A stretch of 64,000 nt of DNA from Nostoc sp. FACHB-280. Lineage in GTDB: Bacteria; Cyanobacteriota; Cyanobacteriia; Cyanobacteriales; Nostocaceae. Of the stretch, positions 8,215 through 17,077 are shown one piece after another. Within the stretch, counting starts at the first letter, position 1. Each line of letters starts with the position of its first letter. Below the pieces are notes generated by a model that ran no database searches, was not told the origin of the DNA, and was given only the letters and a program-made list of their open reading frames with translations. A program made the position numbers and the translations under genes. The stretch spans positions 1-64,000 of the forward strand of contig NZ_JACJSD010000020.1 in NCBI RefSeq assembly GCF_014697615.1, written 5' to 3'.

Positions 8215-9303
8215 CTAAGAAGCCAAAAACGGATAGTCTGTATAACCTTTTTCATCACCACCATAATATGTATTGCGATCGCCTTGATTAAGAGGTGCAT
8301 CTAATTTTAAACGTTTGGGTAAGTCGGGATTGGCGAGGAATAATGCACCAAAGGAAATTAAATCTGCAATGTTATTAGCGATCGCAGCATTACCTTTTTG
8401 TTTATCGTAACCACCATTGGCAATCAACACACCAGGATATAAAGGGCGAAACTCTGCAACTGGGATTGGTTTACCGCCGTGGCGAATATCGGCGGGTGTG
8501 GGTTCCATTAAGTGCAGATATCCTAAGTTAAAGTTCTTGAGGGCAGCGATCGCATAGCTGAAGGTTGATTTTGGATCAGAATCATGGATATCGTTAAATG
8601 TGTTGCTGGGTGATAGTTTCACCCCTACCCGCGCTGAACCCCAAACGCTACATACTGCTTCTGTGACTTCCAACAGAAACCGCGCCCGATTTTCAATAGA
8701 ACCACCATAGCGATCGCTGCGTTGATTAGTACCATCTTGTAAAAACTGATCAATTAGATACCCAAAGGCTCCGTGAATTTCCACACCATCAAAACCAGCT
8801 TCTAGGGCATTCTTTGCACCTTGACGAAATTGATCAATCACACCCGGAATCTCATCTAAATCCAATGGGCGAGGCGTGACAAAGGGTTGATCACCAGTGT
8901 ACGTCATAGCCTTACCAGCAGGTGCGATCGCTGAAGGGGCTACTGGTAATCCGCCATCTGCTTGTAACGAAGGGTGAGAAATGCGTCCTGTATGCCATAG
9001 TTGCAAAAAGATTCTGCCACCTGCACTATGTACTGCTCTTGTCACTTCTTGCCAACCTGTAATTTGTGCTTGAGAGTGAATTCCTGGTGTAGCTGGATAA
9101 CCCACAGCCTGGGGTGATACTTGCGAACCTTCGGTGACAATCAACCCAGCCGTGGCACGTTGAGCGTAGTATGTAGCATTTAGTGGTGTGGGTGCATTGC
9201 CCTCCCCAGCCCGATTGCGCGTCATGGGAGCCATAACAATTCGGTTGGGTAATGTGTAATCACCAAGCTGGATGGGTGAGAATAAATCTTGATTGTTGGT
9301 CAT
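8215..9303 (-). CDS. Old Yellow Enzyme-family ene-reductase
   Basis: A 362-aa FMN TIM-barrel NAD(P)H oxidoreductase of the N-ethylmaleimide reductase/12-oxophytodienoate reductase type. It shows MAPMTRNRAGEGNAPT near residue 25, the LQLWHTGRISHP strand with the FMN-contacting Gln and His, and DGTNQRSDRYGGS. Such enzymes reduce activated C=C bonds. One oddity: the substrate-binding HxxN or HxxH pair reads HGAFGYLIDQFL here, so the second residue is Phe rather than Asn or His. It is 15 bp downstream of the ABM-domain gene on the same strand and probably co-transcribed with it. The assignment to the family is firm; normal ene-reductase activity is less sure. Confidence 0.92.
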   Translation of the reverse strand: MTNNQDLFSPIQLGDYTLPNRIVMAPMTRNRAGEGNAPTPLNATYYAQRATAGLIVTEGSQVSPQAVGYPATPGIHSQAQITGWQEVTRAVHSAGGRIFLQLWHTGRISHPSLQADGGLPVAPSAIAPAGKAMTYTGDQPFVTPRPLDLDEIPGVIDQFRQGAKNALEAGFDGVEIHGAFGYLIDQFLQDGTNQRSDRYGGSIENRARFLLEVTEAVCSVWGSARVGVKLSPSNTFNDIHDSDPKSTFSYAIAALKNFNLGYLHLMEPTPADIRHGGKPIPVAEFRPLYPGVLIANGGYDKQKGNAAIANNIADLISFGALFLANPDLPKRLKLDAPLNQGDRNTYYGGDEKGYTDYPFLAS

Positions 9304-9318
9304 TTGTTCTTTGTCCTA

Positions 9319-9888
9319 CTACTTCTTACTCTTAGATGGATAAAGCCAACCTTTAAACAAACGAGTTACCTGGGGCATAATCACCCAAGTCATCAAGGGC
9401 ATCATAATGCTAATGTTCACCAAACTAGCTATCCAAACAGGTAGCCCACTGGTAATTGGTCGGAGAAAATTCGGCAGAATCGAAATCACAGGATAAAGAC
9501 CGACTGCACTGACAATAGCAGTTTTCCATTTAGGGGGCGGTGAGGCGTTGGGGATTTCTGGGAGAGCAAACCAAGCTTCTAGGCTATTGACACGCATCAC
9601 CTTGGCTCCATCTACTGTGAGAGCTTCGGCGCGAGCAATCCAACCTTGACAGATTACAGATTCTTCCCACTCTTGTAAATGTTTAGCTGTATCAAACCGC
9701 AAAATTAACTGCCACTCGCCTTTTTTCGTTAGCGGATATAAAACATCACTCCCCATATAGCCAGGAAAGGTGCTGGCTGCTAGAATCACGCCTTTAGTCG
9801 CTTCCTCAAAAGCTTCTTCTAATCCTGGTTTGACACGCCGAGCGATCGCAATTACACCAGGCGATGGGTATTGACATGGTACTTTCAT
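9319..9888 (-). CDS. ABM-domain protein with C-terminal membrane anchor
   Basis: A 189-aa protein. Residues about 1-105 form an antibiotic-biosynthesis-monooxygenase (ABM) ferredoxin-like domain, with GVIAIARRVKPGLEEAFEE, FPGYMGSDVLYP and WQLILRFDTAKHLQEWEES as its strands and helices. Two hydrophobic segments follow (about 122-143 and 150-172), so the domain is tethered to a membrane. Some family members are quinol monooxygenases or haem-degrading enzymes; no such activity can be read here. It is the first gene of a likely two-gene operon with the Old Yellow Enzyme, which suggests joint redox metabolism of small molecules (inference). Confidence 0.82.
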   Translation of the reverse strand: MKVPCQYPSPGVIAIARRVKPGLEEAFEEATKGVILAASTFPGYMGSDVLYPLTKKGEWQLILRFDTAKHLQEWEESVICQGWIARAEALTVDGAKVMRVNSLEAWFALPEIPNASPPPKWKTAIVSAVGLYPVISILPNFLRPITSGLPVWIASLVNISIMMPLMTWVIMPQVTRLFKGWLYPSKSKK

Positions 9889-10431
9889 AGGTTGTATTCG
9901 TGATGACTAAAAATGCCATATTGTTCAACGAGCGATCGCAGTGCAATAAAAGCCCAGTCTGGAGGTTGCACATCGGATTTCAAATTGCTATTACTTTATA
10001 AAATCGGCTAACATTTGTCCCTAGTCCAAAGTTGAAGTTTTACATAGACCACAAGGTGAGTTGATGACTAACTCAGAGATGGGGATATGACCTTAACTTT
10101 TGGCTAGTGGAAAAAGTATGAAGTGTGAAGTATGAAATGAAAAATTTTGTCAGCTAATCATCATAGTGTTCATGTTAATAAAACCTGCAATCTTACTCCC
10201 TTGCACTCTGCCTCTAACTCTCTGCGGACGCAATGTACCTTATTATGTTTAAGAAATTCAGTTTTTGTTAGCATAATTACTTTTACAGCCTAATACGCCT
10301 GTTATCTTGAAATTATTACGCTTCAGAATCAAATAATTCAATTTGAATTAATACAGCCAAGAAAGAGAAATATAAAGACATTTGAATGACCAAGAGTTCA
10401 TTGATTACTTTCATAATTAAGGAGCTTGACC
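9889..10431. other. Intergenic region, no gene seen
   Basis: A 543-bp divergent spacer between the ABM gene and the gene at 10432. It has one HIP1 site near 9932, a GTATGAAGTGTGAAGTATGAAATG heptamer-like run (about 10117-10140, only a landmark), and an AT-rich segment before the downstream gene that probably holds its promoter. No RNA motif was recognised. Confidence 0.5.
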
Positions 10432-10872
10432 ATGAGTTATATTATTAACGCTGAACTCTCAATTGAAGTTATTAATGAAACACAAGCGAAGATACTGGTA
10501 AAATATAATCTGGAAGAAGAAGCATTGACTCCACAAAAGTATAAAGAAGAAATTTTATTAATAGGCGATGATCCAGACACAAAGAATGATAAGAAGATTT
10601 TTAGTTTTCCTAAAAGAACATTTCAGTCAAAAGCTGGTAAATTTAAAAATGACCCTTTTGAGCCTGATATTATTCCAAGTAATAATCCCCGCTCTTCTAA
10701 ACCATACGTAATAGATAAATCTCTATTGAATGAAGATACAGGTTCGCATACAAATGGTCAAGCATTTAAAGATGAAATTAAAGCTCAAATTATACTAACA
10801 GCAATAAATTCTTCAGATGCGATTCCAGAGACAATTACCGCATTCACAAATACAGTTCGCCGTGCATTTTAA
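10432..10872 (+). CDS. Hypothetical protein, unrecognised
   Basis: A 146-aa soluble protein without signal peptide, Cys residue or membrane segment. It is rich in Lys, Asp and Glu in the middle, opening with alternating strands (IINAELSIEVINETQAKILVKY) and ending in ILTAINSSDAIPETIT, which suggests a beta-rich fold. GGAG lies seven bases before the ATG at 10432, a better start than the in-frame TTG six bases upstream. It is convergent with the response regulator gene. I do not recognise the family and assign no function. Confidence 0.7.
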   Translation: MSYIINAELSIEVINETQAKILVKYNLEEEALTPQKYKEEILLIGDDPDTKNDKKIFSFPKRTFQSKAGKFKNDPFEPDIIPSNNPRSSKPYVIDKSLLNEDTGSHTNGQAFKDEIKAQIILTAINSSDAIPETITAFTNTVRRAF

Positions 10873-10907
10873 CAGGGCATATACAAGAGCTATTTTTTCT
10901 GTTTCAT

Positions 10908-11540
10908 TTATTGCAAACTGACAATTCCGCGTTTGAGGGCGGTGATGACGGCTTGGATGCGATCGCTTACGCCCAGTTTGCTGAGAATATGATTAACGTG
11001 ATATTTCACAGTGCCTTCGGAAATCTGCAATACTGCTGCAATTTCTTGGTTGGTTTTCCCTGTGGACATGAGCCGGATGACTTCGAGTTCCCGACTGCTG
11101 AGTTGCAATATTCCTACTCGTTCGGCTAATTTAGCGCCGACGGATGTGGGAATGTATTTTTGTCCGGTGTTGACGATGCGAATTGCTAAGAGTAATTCAT
11201 CTGGTTCGGCATCTTTGAGTAAATAACCCTTCGCCCCAGCTTTCAAGCCACGATAAATATCTTCGTCGCCGTCGTAGGTGGTGAGGACAATAATATTGGC
11301 GTTGGCAAATTCCCGACAAATAGCGGTAATCGCTGCAACGCCGTCCATTTCTGGCATTCGCAAATCCATTAAAGTAACATCAGGTTGCAGTTGGGGAAAT
11401 ATTTCTACTGCTTGATATCCATTACAAACTTGTCCGACAACTGTCATATCTGCTTCGCGGTCAATCATGGCGGCTAAACCTTGACGCACGACGGGATGAT
11501 CGTCAACTATCAAGATGCGGATGGGGTGGTTGTCAGTCAT
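10908..11540 (-). CDS. NarL/FixJ-family response regulator
   Basis: A 210-aa DNA-binding response regulator. The receiver (about 8-125) has the acidic pocket DD, the phospho-acceptor Asp59 in LMDLRMPEMDG, the Thr of VLTTYDG and the Lys of YLLKDAEP. The C-terminal LuxR-type helix-turn-helix (about 146-205) reads LSSRELEVIRLMSTGKTNQEIA then GTVKYHVNHILSKLGV. It is separated from the stop of the GAF sensor kinase by only three bases on the same strand, so the two are almost surely a cognate pair and one transcript. The regulated genes are unknown; the neighbouring genes are not obvious targets. Confidence 0.95.
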   Translation of the reverse strand: MTDNHPIRILIVDDHPVVRQGLAAMIDREADMTVVGQVCNGYQAVEIFPQLQPDVTLMDLRMPEMDGVAAITAICREFANANIIVLTTYDGDEDIYRGLKAGAKGYLLKDAEPDELLLAIRIVNTGQKYIPTSVGAKLAERVGILQLSSRELEVIRLMSTGKTNQEIAAVLQISEGTVKYHVNHILSKLGVSDRIQAVITALKRGIVSLQ

Positions 11541-11543
11541 GGT

Positions 11544-13943
11544 TTAGTCTCGACGAATCAGGATGGTAATTTCTGTGCCTGGTTGTGGCAAACTTTTAAT
11601 GGTTAACTGGGCTTTGATGCGATCGCATCTTTCTTTGATTCCCATCAAGCCAAAACCTTTAACAACAGCTAAACTCTCTGGTGCAAATCCTTTGCCATTG
11701 TCTTTCACCCTTAAAATCAATTGCGTCGGTTCATACACTAATTCAATCACAATTTCACTGGCAAAAGCATGTTTAATGGCGTTTGTCAATGCTTCTTGGC
11801 CAATGCGTAACAAGTTATTTTCAACATCGACTGTTAAGGGATAAACTTCCCCGATGATTTTGCAGATAATCTCAGTATCAATCACCGCCGACATCTGCGT
11901 TACTAAGTGATGAAAGGCTGTGGGTAAATTCTGCGTTTCTAAAATTTGGGGACGTAGGGCATTTACCGAACGCCTCGCTTCGGCTAAACCTTCCCGCGCT
12001 AGTTCTCTGGCTTGGGTGATATGTTCTTGGACTTCTGGTAAATTTTGGGGAATGATGCGGGAGGCTGCACCCAATTGGACGATAACACCAGTGAAGGCTT
12101 GCGCTAGGGTATCATGAATTTCTCGTGCCATCCGATTGCGTTCTTCTAAAATTGCCGCTTGACGACTTTGTTCAGCGAGAGAAGTTAAATGAATGGCTAA
12201 GGTGGCTTGCTGTGCTAGGGCGATAATCAATTCAATATTTGGCGGTAAACTAGTTCTGGGTTCTCGAAAACACAAACCAATGAATCCCAAGGGGCGATCG
12301 CCCAAAATTAAAGGTACACGTACAATGGAACGATGTCCTTGAGCGCGATGCCATTTAATTCTTGCGCCGAGCAGTTTCTTGTTATCCTCAACATTAAAAA
12401 AAATTACCTCGCCTTTAAATAGCGCCTCTTGCCAATAGGAAAAAATATTTGCGGAAATTGGCAGACGAAACTGCACAAATTCGGGATCTGTGTGAATTGG
12501 AATCACTTTACCTTCCCGGACATAACGTTTCATCAAACTAGTGTTAGTTGATGCGTCATACAAAAACAAAGCGGCGGCATAGGATTTAGCTTGGGCGGAG
12601 GCTTCTAGTAAAATATGTTCCCAGAAGGTTTCTAAATCTGGTTCATCTGCCAATCGATTCACACAACCACGCAGTGATTCATTAGCTCTGACTAATTCTG
12701 CAACTCGTTTTTCTACAGTAGTGGCGCGTTCTTGAATCAGATGTGCAACTAATTGTTTGCGATGCAGTGCGGCTCCAATTCCCTCCGCCGCAGTGGTGAG
12801 GACATCCATTTCTTGCTGACTCCAATGGCGTGATGTAACACAATCATCAAAAGCCACACAACCGATGTAACGTCCTTCAATGAATAGGGGTACACCTCCA
12901 GAAGATTTAATGTTGAGTGATTGGAATTGCTCTTTGAGGGGATGGGGTAAGTCATCGACTAAATACCAGATAGAACGACCTGCATATAGTTCTCGCAGTA
13001 AAATTTCGGCATCATCATTATCAATAACTGCCATTGTTGGATGATGAGTTTGGGGAGAAATACCTCCAGCTACCCATTCATAGGTGATGCAGTGTTGTAA
13101 TTTTTGGGTGGTTGGGTTTTGGCGTTCGAGGATGACTTGCACGCGACTAATATTGGCGACTGTACCAATGGCTTGTAAAGCTTGAGGAATTGCGATATCA
13201 ATATCTTCTGTGTCTAGGAGATTTTTGGTAACTTGGGCAACTACAGACAGTAAGCGATCGCGTTGTTGTAACTCTTGGTTAACTTTTGCTAATTCTTCCG
13301 TGCGTTTTTGTTCGATTTGGCGGATACGTTGACGCTGAATTGCACTACCAATACAGGCGGCGGCGGTTTTCAACAATGTTAATTCGGCGGTGCTGGGATG
13401 TTTGGCTTGACGACAGTGATCAAAACTCAAAACTCCCCAAAATAGTTCTTCGACAAAAATCGGCACAGCGAACAATGCTTTGACACCAATTGCAGCTTGT
13501 CCACTACGAAACGGTTCTGGCATTTCTTCTAGCCAACAACTAATACTTTCACCTTGATGCAGCCGTTGGTACCATTCCTCAATTCCGGCGTAGGTTCCTT
13601 GGGCTGTTGTGGGATGGGAGATTTGAGCAATGATATTTGGTGCATTCCACTCATATAGTGATCGCCAACCAGGTAGAGTAGATAATGGAATGGGAAAATG
13701 TTCAATCACACCCAAGCGATCGCAATCTAAACTTTCACCCATCACTTGTAAAGCCGTCTTCACCGCTTCATCAAAGTTATCAATGGTGAGTAAAGCATTC
13801 ACCGCTATAGTTGTGGCTTCTAAAATGCGATCGCCAAAGTTAGAGCGCATTCCATTGCTATTTTCCCCCAAATGCTTTGGCGCTGACAATTGTCCCTTAT
13901 CCTCCTTGTCTACCTTGTCTACCTTGTCTCCCTTGTCTCCCAT
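11544..13943 (-). CDS. GAF-domain sensor histidine kinase (NarX/DegS class)
   Basis: Up to 799 aa and cytoplasmic. Three GAF-type sensor modules are visible (about 40-205, 230-400 and 435-590), followed by a HisKA_3 dimerisation domain with the phospho-His in MAREIHDTLAQAFTG and a C-terminal HATPase with NALLRIGQEALTNAIKHA and DNGKGF. It is paired with the NarL-type regulator 3 bp downstream. The first about 17 residues are GDK/VDK repeats encoded by a nonamer tandem repeat (GGAGACAAG/GTAGACAAG), so the true start may be the ATG at 13850 (residue 32), where the protein begins MRSNFGDRILEATT. The signal sensed is unknown; GAF modules may bind small ligands or bilins, but no bilin cysteine context was identified. 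Confidence 0.92.
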   Translation of the reverse strand: MGDKGDKVDKVDKEDKGQLSAPKHLGENSNGMRSNFGDRILEATTIAVNALLTIDNFDEAVKTALQVMGESLDCDRLGVIEHFPIPLSTLPGWRSLYEWNAPNIIAQISHPTTAQGTYAGIEEWYQRLHQGESISCWLEEMPEPFRSGQAAIGVKALFAVPIFVEELFWGVLSFDHCRQAKHPSTAELTLLKTAAACIGSAIQRQRIRQIEQKRTEELAKVNQELQQRDRLLSVVAQVTKNLLDTEDIDIAIPQALQAIGTVANISRVQVILERQNPTTQKLQHCITYEWVAGGISPQTHHPTMAVIDNDDAEILLRELYAGRSIWYLVDDLPHPLKEQFQSLNIKSSGGVPLFIEGRYIGCVAFDDCVTSRHWSQQEMDVLTTAAEGIGAALHRKQLVAHLIQERATTVEKRVAELVRANESLRGCVNRLADEPDLETFWEHILLEASAQAKSYAAALFLYDASTNTSLMKRYVREGKVIPIHTDPEFVQFRLPISANIFSYWQEALFKGEVIFFNVEDNKKLLGARIKWHRAQGHRSIVRVPLILGDRPLGFIGLCFREPRTSLPPNIELIIALAQQATLAIHLTSLAEQSRQAAILEERNRMAREIHDTLAQAFTGVIVQLGAASRIIPQNLPEVQEHITQARELAREGLAEARRSVNALRPQILETQNLPTAFHHLVTQMSAVIDTEIICKIIGEVYPLTVDVENNLLRIGQEALTNAIKHAFASEIVIELVYEPTQLILRVKDNGKGFAPESLAVVKGFGLMGIKERCDRIKAQLTIKSLPQPGTEITILIRRD
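13868..13943. repeat. Nonamer tandem repeat overlapping a kinase start
   Basis: On the + strand the sequence runs TTGTCCCTTATCC then TCCTTGTCTACC-type units (CCTTGTCTA, CCTTGTCTC) several times up to 13943. The same unit family occurs at 35.79-35.85, 35.99-36.05 and 50.69-50.72 kb. Here it lies in frame with the annotated N-terminus of the sensor kinase. Confidence 0.7.
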
Positions 13944-14048
13944 TGTCCCTATGGCTAATTCATTGTGAGAAGAGAAAAATTAAACTAGAAAAAACTGCTA
14001 CCCTTGACAATTAATTAACCCTAGGGGATGAGGGAAGGAAGGGGTTGT

Positions 14049-15509
14049 TTAATTTGATGAGTAAGCTGGTAGGGTAATTGTAAATGTACTGCCTTCACCT
14101 AAACGCGATCGCACTGTTACATGACCATTCATACCTTCGACTAGGGTTTTGACAATAGATAGTCCTAAACCACAGCCACCGGTGGAACTGCTGCGGGCTT
14201 CATCGATGCGGTAAAATCGCTCAAAAATTCGTGATTGATGTTGTAAAGGAATACCATACCCTTGGTCGCAAACTTCGATAATGGCTTGGTCGGCTTGTTG
14301 ATAAAACTTGATAGTTACAGGGGTTTCTGGCGCAGAATACTTAAAGGCGTTATCAACTAAATTAATTACAACTTGTTTGAGGCGGTTGTAGTCAGCTTTA
14401 GCGGCAATTGGCTGGTGAGTTGATTCAATGGTAATCTGGCGATCGCTATAAGTTTTCGCCATCACCACAACTTCGGTAATTAAGTCGTTTAATGAGCAAC
14501 TTTCGAGGCGAAATAGCAAATTACCACTATCCGCCCTGGCTAAATCAAGTAAATCTTGTAATAGTCGAATGGTGCGTTCGGCTTCGGCGGCGGCGGTGGC
14601 TAAAGCTTCTTGCTGCACTTCGGTTAAATTATGCTGTCGTCGCAAAACACTTTGTAAGTAGCCATGTACGATGGTCAGGGGTGTGCGTAATTCGTGAGAT
14701 ACATTGCTGACAAATTGTCGCTCTTGCTCCCAAGATTGGAACAGCCGCGATAACATCATGTTGTAAGTTTGAGTTAATTCTCGAACTTCGCTAGGGGCAT
14801 TTTCTAAATACAGTTGTGCTTGTCCCAAGTCTGCAAGGGAAATAACTTCCGTCATTTGACTTAACTGACGTAGGGGTTGCAGGGAACGTTTAATATAAAA
14901 TGCGATCGCAAAAGAAATAATTATAATAGTGACAATACTGCCAATCCCCAAACTCTGCACAACCACTACAAACATACTTTGTTCTTGGGTGACATCCTGC
15001 ACAACAAATAAGGTTCCTACAGTCTGCCCTTGCAATCTCAAATTACTCCCACACATCACAAAGTAGCTTTTACCCATTTCTTGGGCTATGGGTTTCATGG
15101 ATGTATAAGTTAAATCCATTAACTCAGCTACTTTTTTTGACGGTAATTTATTTAGGTTATCTGATTGGGCGATTATCTGATTTTGAGAATTTTTTACCCA
15201 TAAATATGTATTTGTAGTACTTAAATTATTAATTGCCCTTTGCAGCCCATTCTCTTCAGGTAAAACTTCTGTATAAAGTTCTACATAATAAGGTAGATGT
15301 TGAGTAATTTGTTGAATATTATTTTTATAACTATTAATTAAAAATTGCTGCATTTTCCAGCTTGTCCAGATAGCTAGGCTACCTAATCCTAAAGCCGAAA
15401 CCGCAGCAATGCCAATTGTCAGTCGAACGCGTAATGAAAAAGGATCAATTATCCGAAATATTTTCTGAATTTGGTTCACTTCGGTGCTTGAGGGTTGGGT
15501 GTGGGACAA
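14049..15509 (-). CDS. HAMP-domain membrane sensor histidine kinase
   Basis: A 486-aa kinase. A first membrane helix (about 32-50), a periplasmic sensor region of about 130 residues, a second helix (about 185-205, GIGSIVTIIIISFAIAF), then HAMP, HisKA (FVSNVSHELRTPLTIVHGYL) and HATPase with an N-box VVINLVDNAFKYS, CDQGYGI and GCGLGLSIV. It is a classical OmpR-type partner kinase, but no response regulator gene is adjacent, so it is an orphan in this window. It overlaps the end of the upstream DUF4079 gene by 34 bp, which suggests co-translation. The signal is unknown; a membrane partner encoded by the overlapping gene is an attractive inference. Confidence 0.93.
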   Translation of the reverse strand: MSHTQPSSTEVNQIQKIFRIIDPFSLRVRLTIGIAAVSALGLGSLAIWTSWKMQQFLINSYKNNIQQITQHLPYYVELYTEVLPEENGLQRAINNLSTTNTYLWVKNSQNQIIAQSDNLNKLPSKKVAELMDLTYTSMKPIAQEMGKSYFVMCGSNLRLQGQTVGTLFVVQDVTQEQSMFVVVVQSLGIGSIVTIIIISFAIAFYIKRSLQPLRQLSQMTEVISLADLGQAQLYLENAPSEVRELTQTYNMMLSRLFQSWEQERQFVSNVSHELRTPLTIVHGYLQSVLRRQHNLTEVQQEALATAAAEAERTIRLLQDLLDLARADSGNLLFRLESCSLNDLITEVVVMAKTYSDRQITIESTHQPIAAKADYNRLKQVVINLVDNAFKYSAPETPVTIKFYQQADQAIIEVCDQGYGIPLQHQSRIFERFYRIDEARSSSTGGCGLGLSIVKTLVEGMNGHVTVRSRLGEGSTFTITLPAYSSN

Positions 15510-16189
15510 GTTTTATTCACATAATCGCACTGATAAATATAAGGTTCCTGCCAACTTAAGGGAATTTCTAATAAATCTCTTGTACCTGTTAATCCTTGTC
15601 CAATAAACAGTAAAAGAGCAACACAGTTTAATATTGTATGAATTACCCGCCAGCGATGAGACTTATAAATATCTTGTACAATCGCCAAGGAAAAAACCAT
15701 CAGTAGGGATGCGGCAATCCCAATGTAGTAGTGTGACCAGTACCACTCATTAGTCCGCCGAAAAACTCCATCTTGACAGCCTAAAACTACTAAACCAATA
15801 CCAGTTAAGGTAGCAAAAATCGCTCTCCATGATTTATTTTTTGCTTGATAAAGTAGTACTAAAGAAGCAATGGTCGCCACAAACATTAATACAATAAAAA
15901 TTACTTGGAAATTAGCAGTATTCCACAATTGCTTTTTGATAATGTTTTTACCAATGGGATAGGCTAAACCGACTAATGTTACCCCAACAACAGCACTGGT
16001 TAACCAATCACCTAATTGTTTATGCTCTTTACCAACGACAGGCGAAATTTTGCTCTTACCTTCGGTTGAATTTTGCAAACGCCGTTGACGAGTTTGCCAA
16101 GCGAAATTAGCAACATTCCCAATTAACGGAAAGACGAAAATAACTGCGATCGCTGGATGTAAAAGCCCAAGAAAATCTGCTGTGTCCAT
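15476..16189 (-). CDS. DUF4079-family membrane protein
   Basis: A 237-aa protein with about six hydrophobic helices. It opens LLHPAIAVIFVFPLIGNVANFAWQTRQRR and later has WYWSHYYIGIAASLLM and WRVIHTILNCVALLLFIGQG, with paired histidines in helices as often seen in DUF4079 cyanobacterial proteins, which resemble cytochrome-b561-like helices. A haem-binding role is only an inference. The last codons overlap the start of the HAMP kinase gene by 34 bp, so the two are co-transcribed. Unknown function. Confidence 0.8.
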   Translation of the reverse strand: MDTADFLGLLHPAIAVIFVFPLIGNVANFAWQTRQRRLQNSTEGKSKISPVVGKEHKQLGDWLTSAVVGVTLVGLAYPIGKNIIKKQLWNTANFQVIFIVLMFVATIASLVLLYQAKNKSWRAIFATLTGIGLVVLGCQDGVFRRTNEWYWSHYYIGIAASLLMVFSLAIVQDIYKSHRWRVIHTILNCVALLLFIGQGLTGTRDLLEIPLSWQEPYIYQCDYVNKTCPTPNPQAPK

Positions 16190-16305
16190 AAATTTTTTGT
16201 ATTATAACTATTTTGAATTGGCAATGTGATTAGTATTTAAAATTATCAATCTTACAAAAAGATACTAAATATTCCTCAACATTACAATTTTAAATTTTTA
16301 AAACT

Positions 16306-16331
16306 CAACCCATACAGTTAGTTATGGGTTG
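16306..16331 (-). terminator. Terminator after the DM13 gene
   Basis: CAACCCATA (16306-16314) pairs with TATGGGTTG (16323-16331). On the minus strand the hairpin is followed by AGTTTTAAAAATTT, and it lies 10 bp beyond the DM13 stop codon. Confidence 0.75.
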
Positions 16332-16340
16332 ATAAACTGT

Positions 16341-16808
16341 TTAACCACCGAGACTTGCATAACCAAAAGTAGCATTAAATTTGCGACACCAAACTGCTAC
16401 TGATTTATATCCAGCCAAGTTAATATTTCCAGGTAAAGCATAGCTTTGACTACCGCTAAATCTTCTTAAGCGACCAACTAAAACATAATCTTTGGCTTTT
16501 AAACCATAAATTTGGGGTGCAGTAGAGCGATGTAAAATTACGTACACATCAGGGCCACTACTAGTTTTAAAATTCCGACTAAATTGTAAATATCTGGTTC
16601 TGTTTCTGGTAACAATGCTAACTCTTCCGCGAGTTGCGTGTTCGCCATTGCGGAAATTAGCGGACTGACCTACAGCCGCAGCTAATTGATTAATTGCAGG
16701 TTGAGCAACAGGTGTAGAGGTTGATGTCTGATATGCAGTTACTTCTTGAATAGAACCTAAACTAACAGTTGCAATCATTCCCAGGATCGCTAAACTCTGA
16801 AATTTCAT
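16341..16808 (-). CDS. Secreted DM13-domain protein
   Basis: A 155-aa exported protein. The chosen ATG at 16808 starts a clean signal peptide, MKFQSLAILGMIATVSLG with cleavage likely after a VTA-like site near residue 25; the in-frame GTG/ATG candidates upstream would spoil it. GAGG lies 11 bases before this ATG. The mature protein has a DM13 fold: HATRGRVSIV, LQFSRNFKTSSGPDVYVIL, LRRFSGSQSYALPG and VAVWCRKFNATFG. DM13 domains are proposed to bind redox cofactors through a conserved Cys, here in the terminal VWCRKF. It is divergent from the cellulose-synthase-like gene. Confidence 0.85.
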   Translation of the reverse strand: MKFQSLAILGMIATVSLGSIQEVTAYQTSTSTPVAQPAINQLAAAVGQSANFRNGEHATRGRVSIVTRNRTRYLQFSRNFKTSSGPDVYVILHRSTAPQIYGLKAKDYVLVGRLRRFSGSQSYALPGNINLAGYKSVAVWCRKFNATFGYASLGG

Positions 16809-17077
16809 AGTGTTTATATCCTCAAATACTGCTATATGAGGCAAATTTATAGCCGTCTTTGGTGATGAATATTAAATTACGCTGAGAATTAGCTAAAAAT
16901 TTAGTTCAGCCATTTTTATCAGAATTTAATTCTAGTTAACTTATCACTTATTATTGGCGAAAAAAGTTAACTAGATGATTTTTGTCCCGAATAATTGAAG
17001 ATAACCCTCGTGAATAGACTATATAATATTTCCATTAAAGTAAGTCATAGTTTTTAGTTATTTAGGAGATTAATCAA

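Noticed and set aside
11563-13968. Several plus-strand frames opposite the GAF kinase gene
   Set aside because: They are antisense shadows of a well-supported gene with a full domain set.
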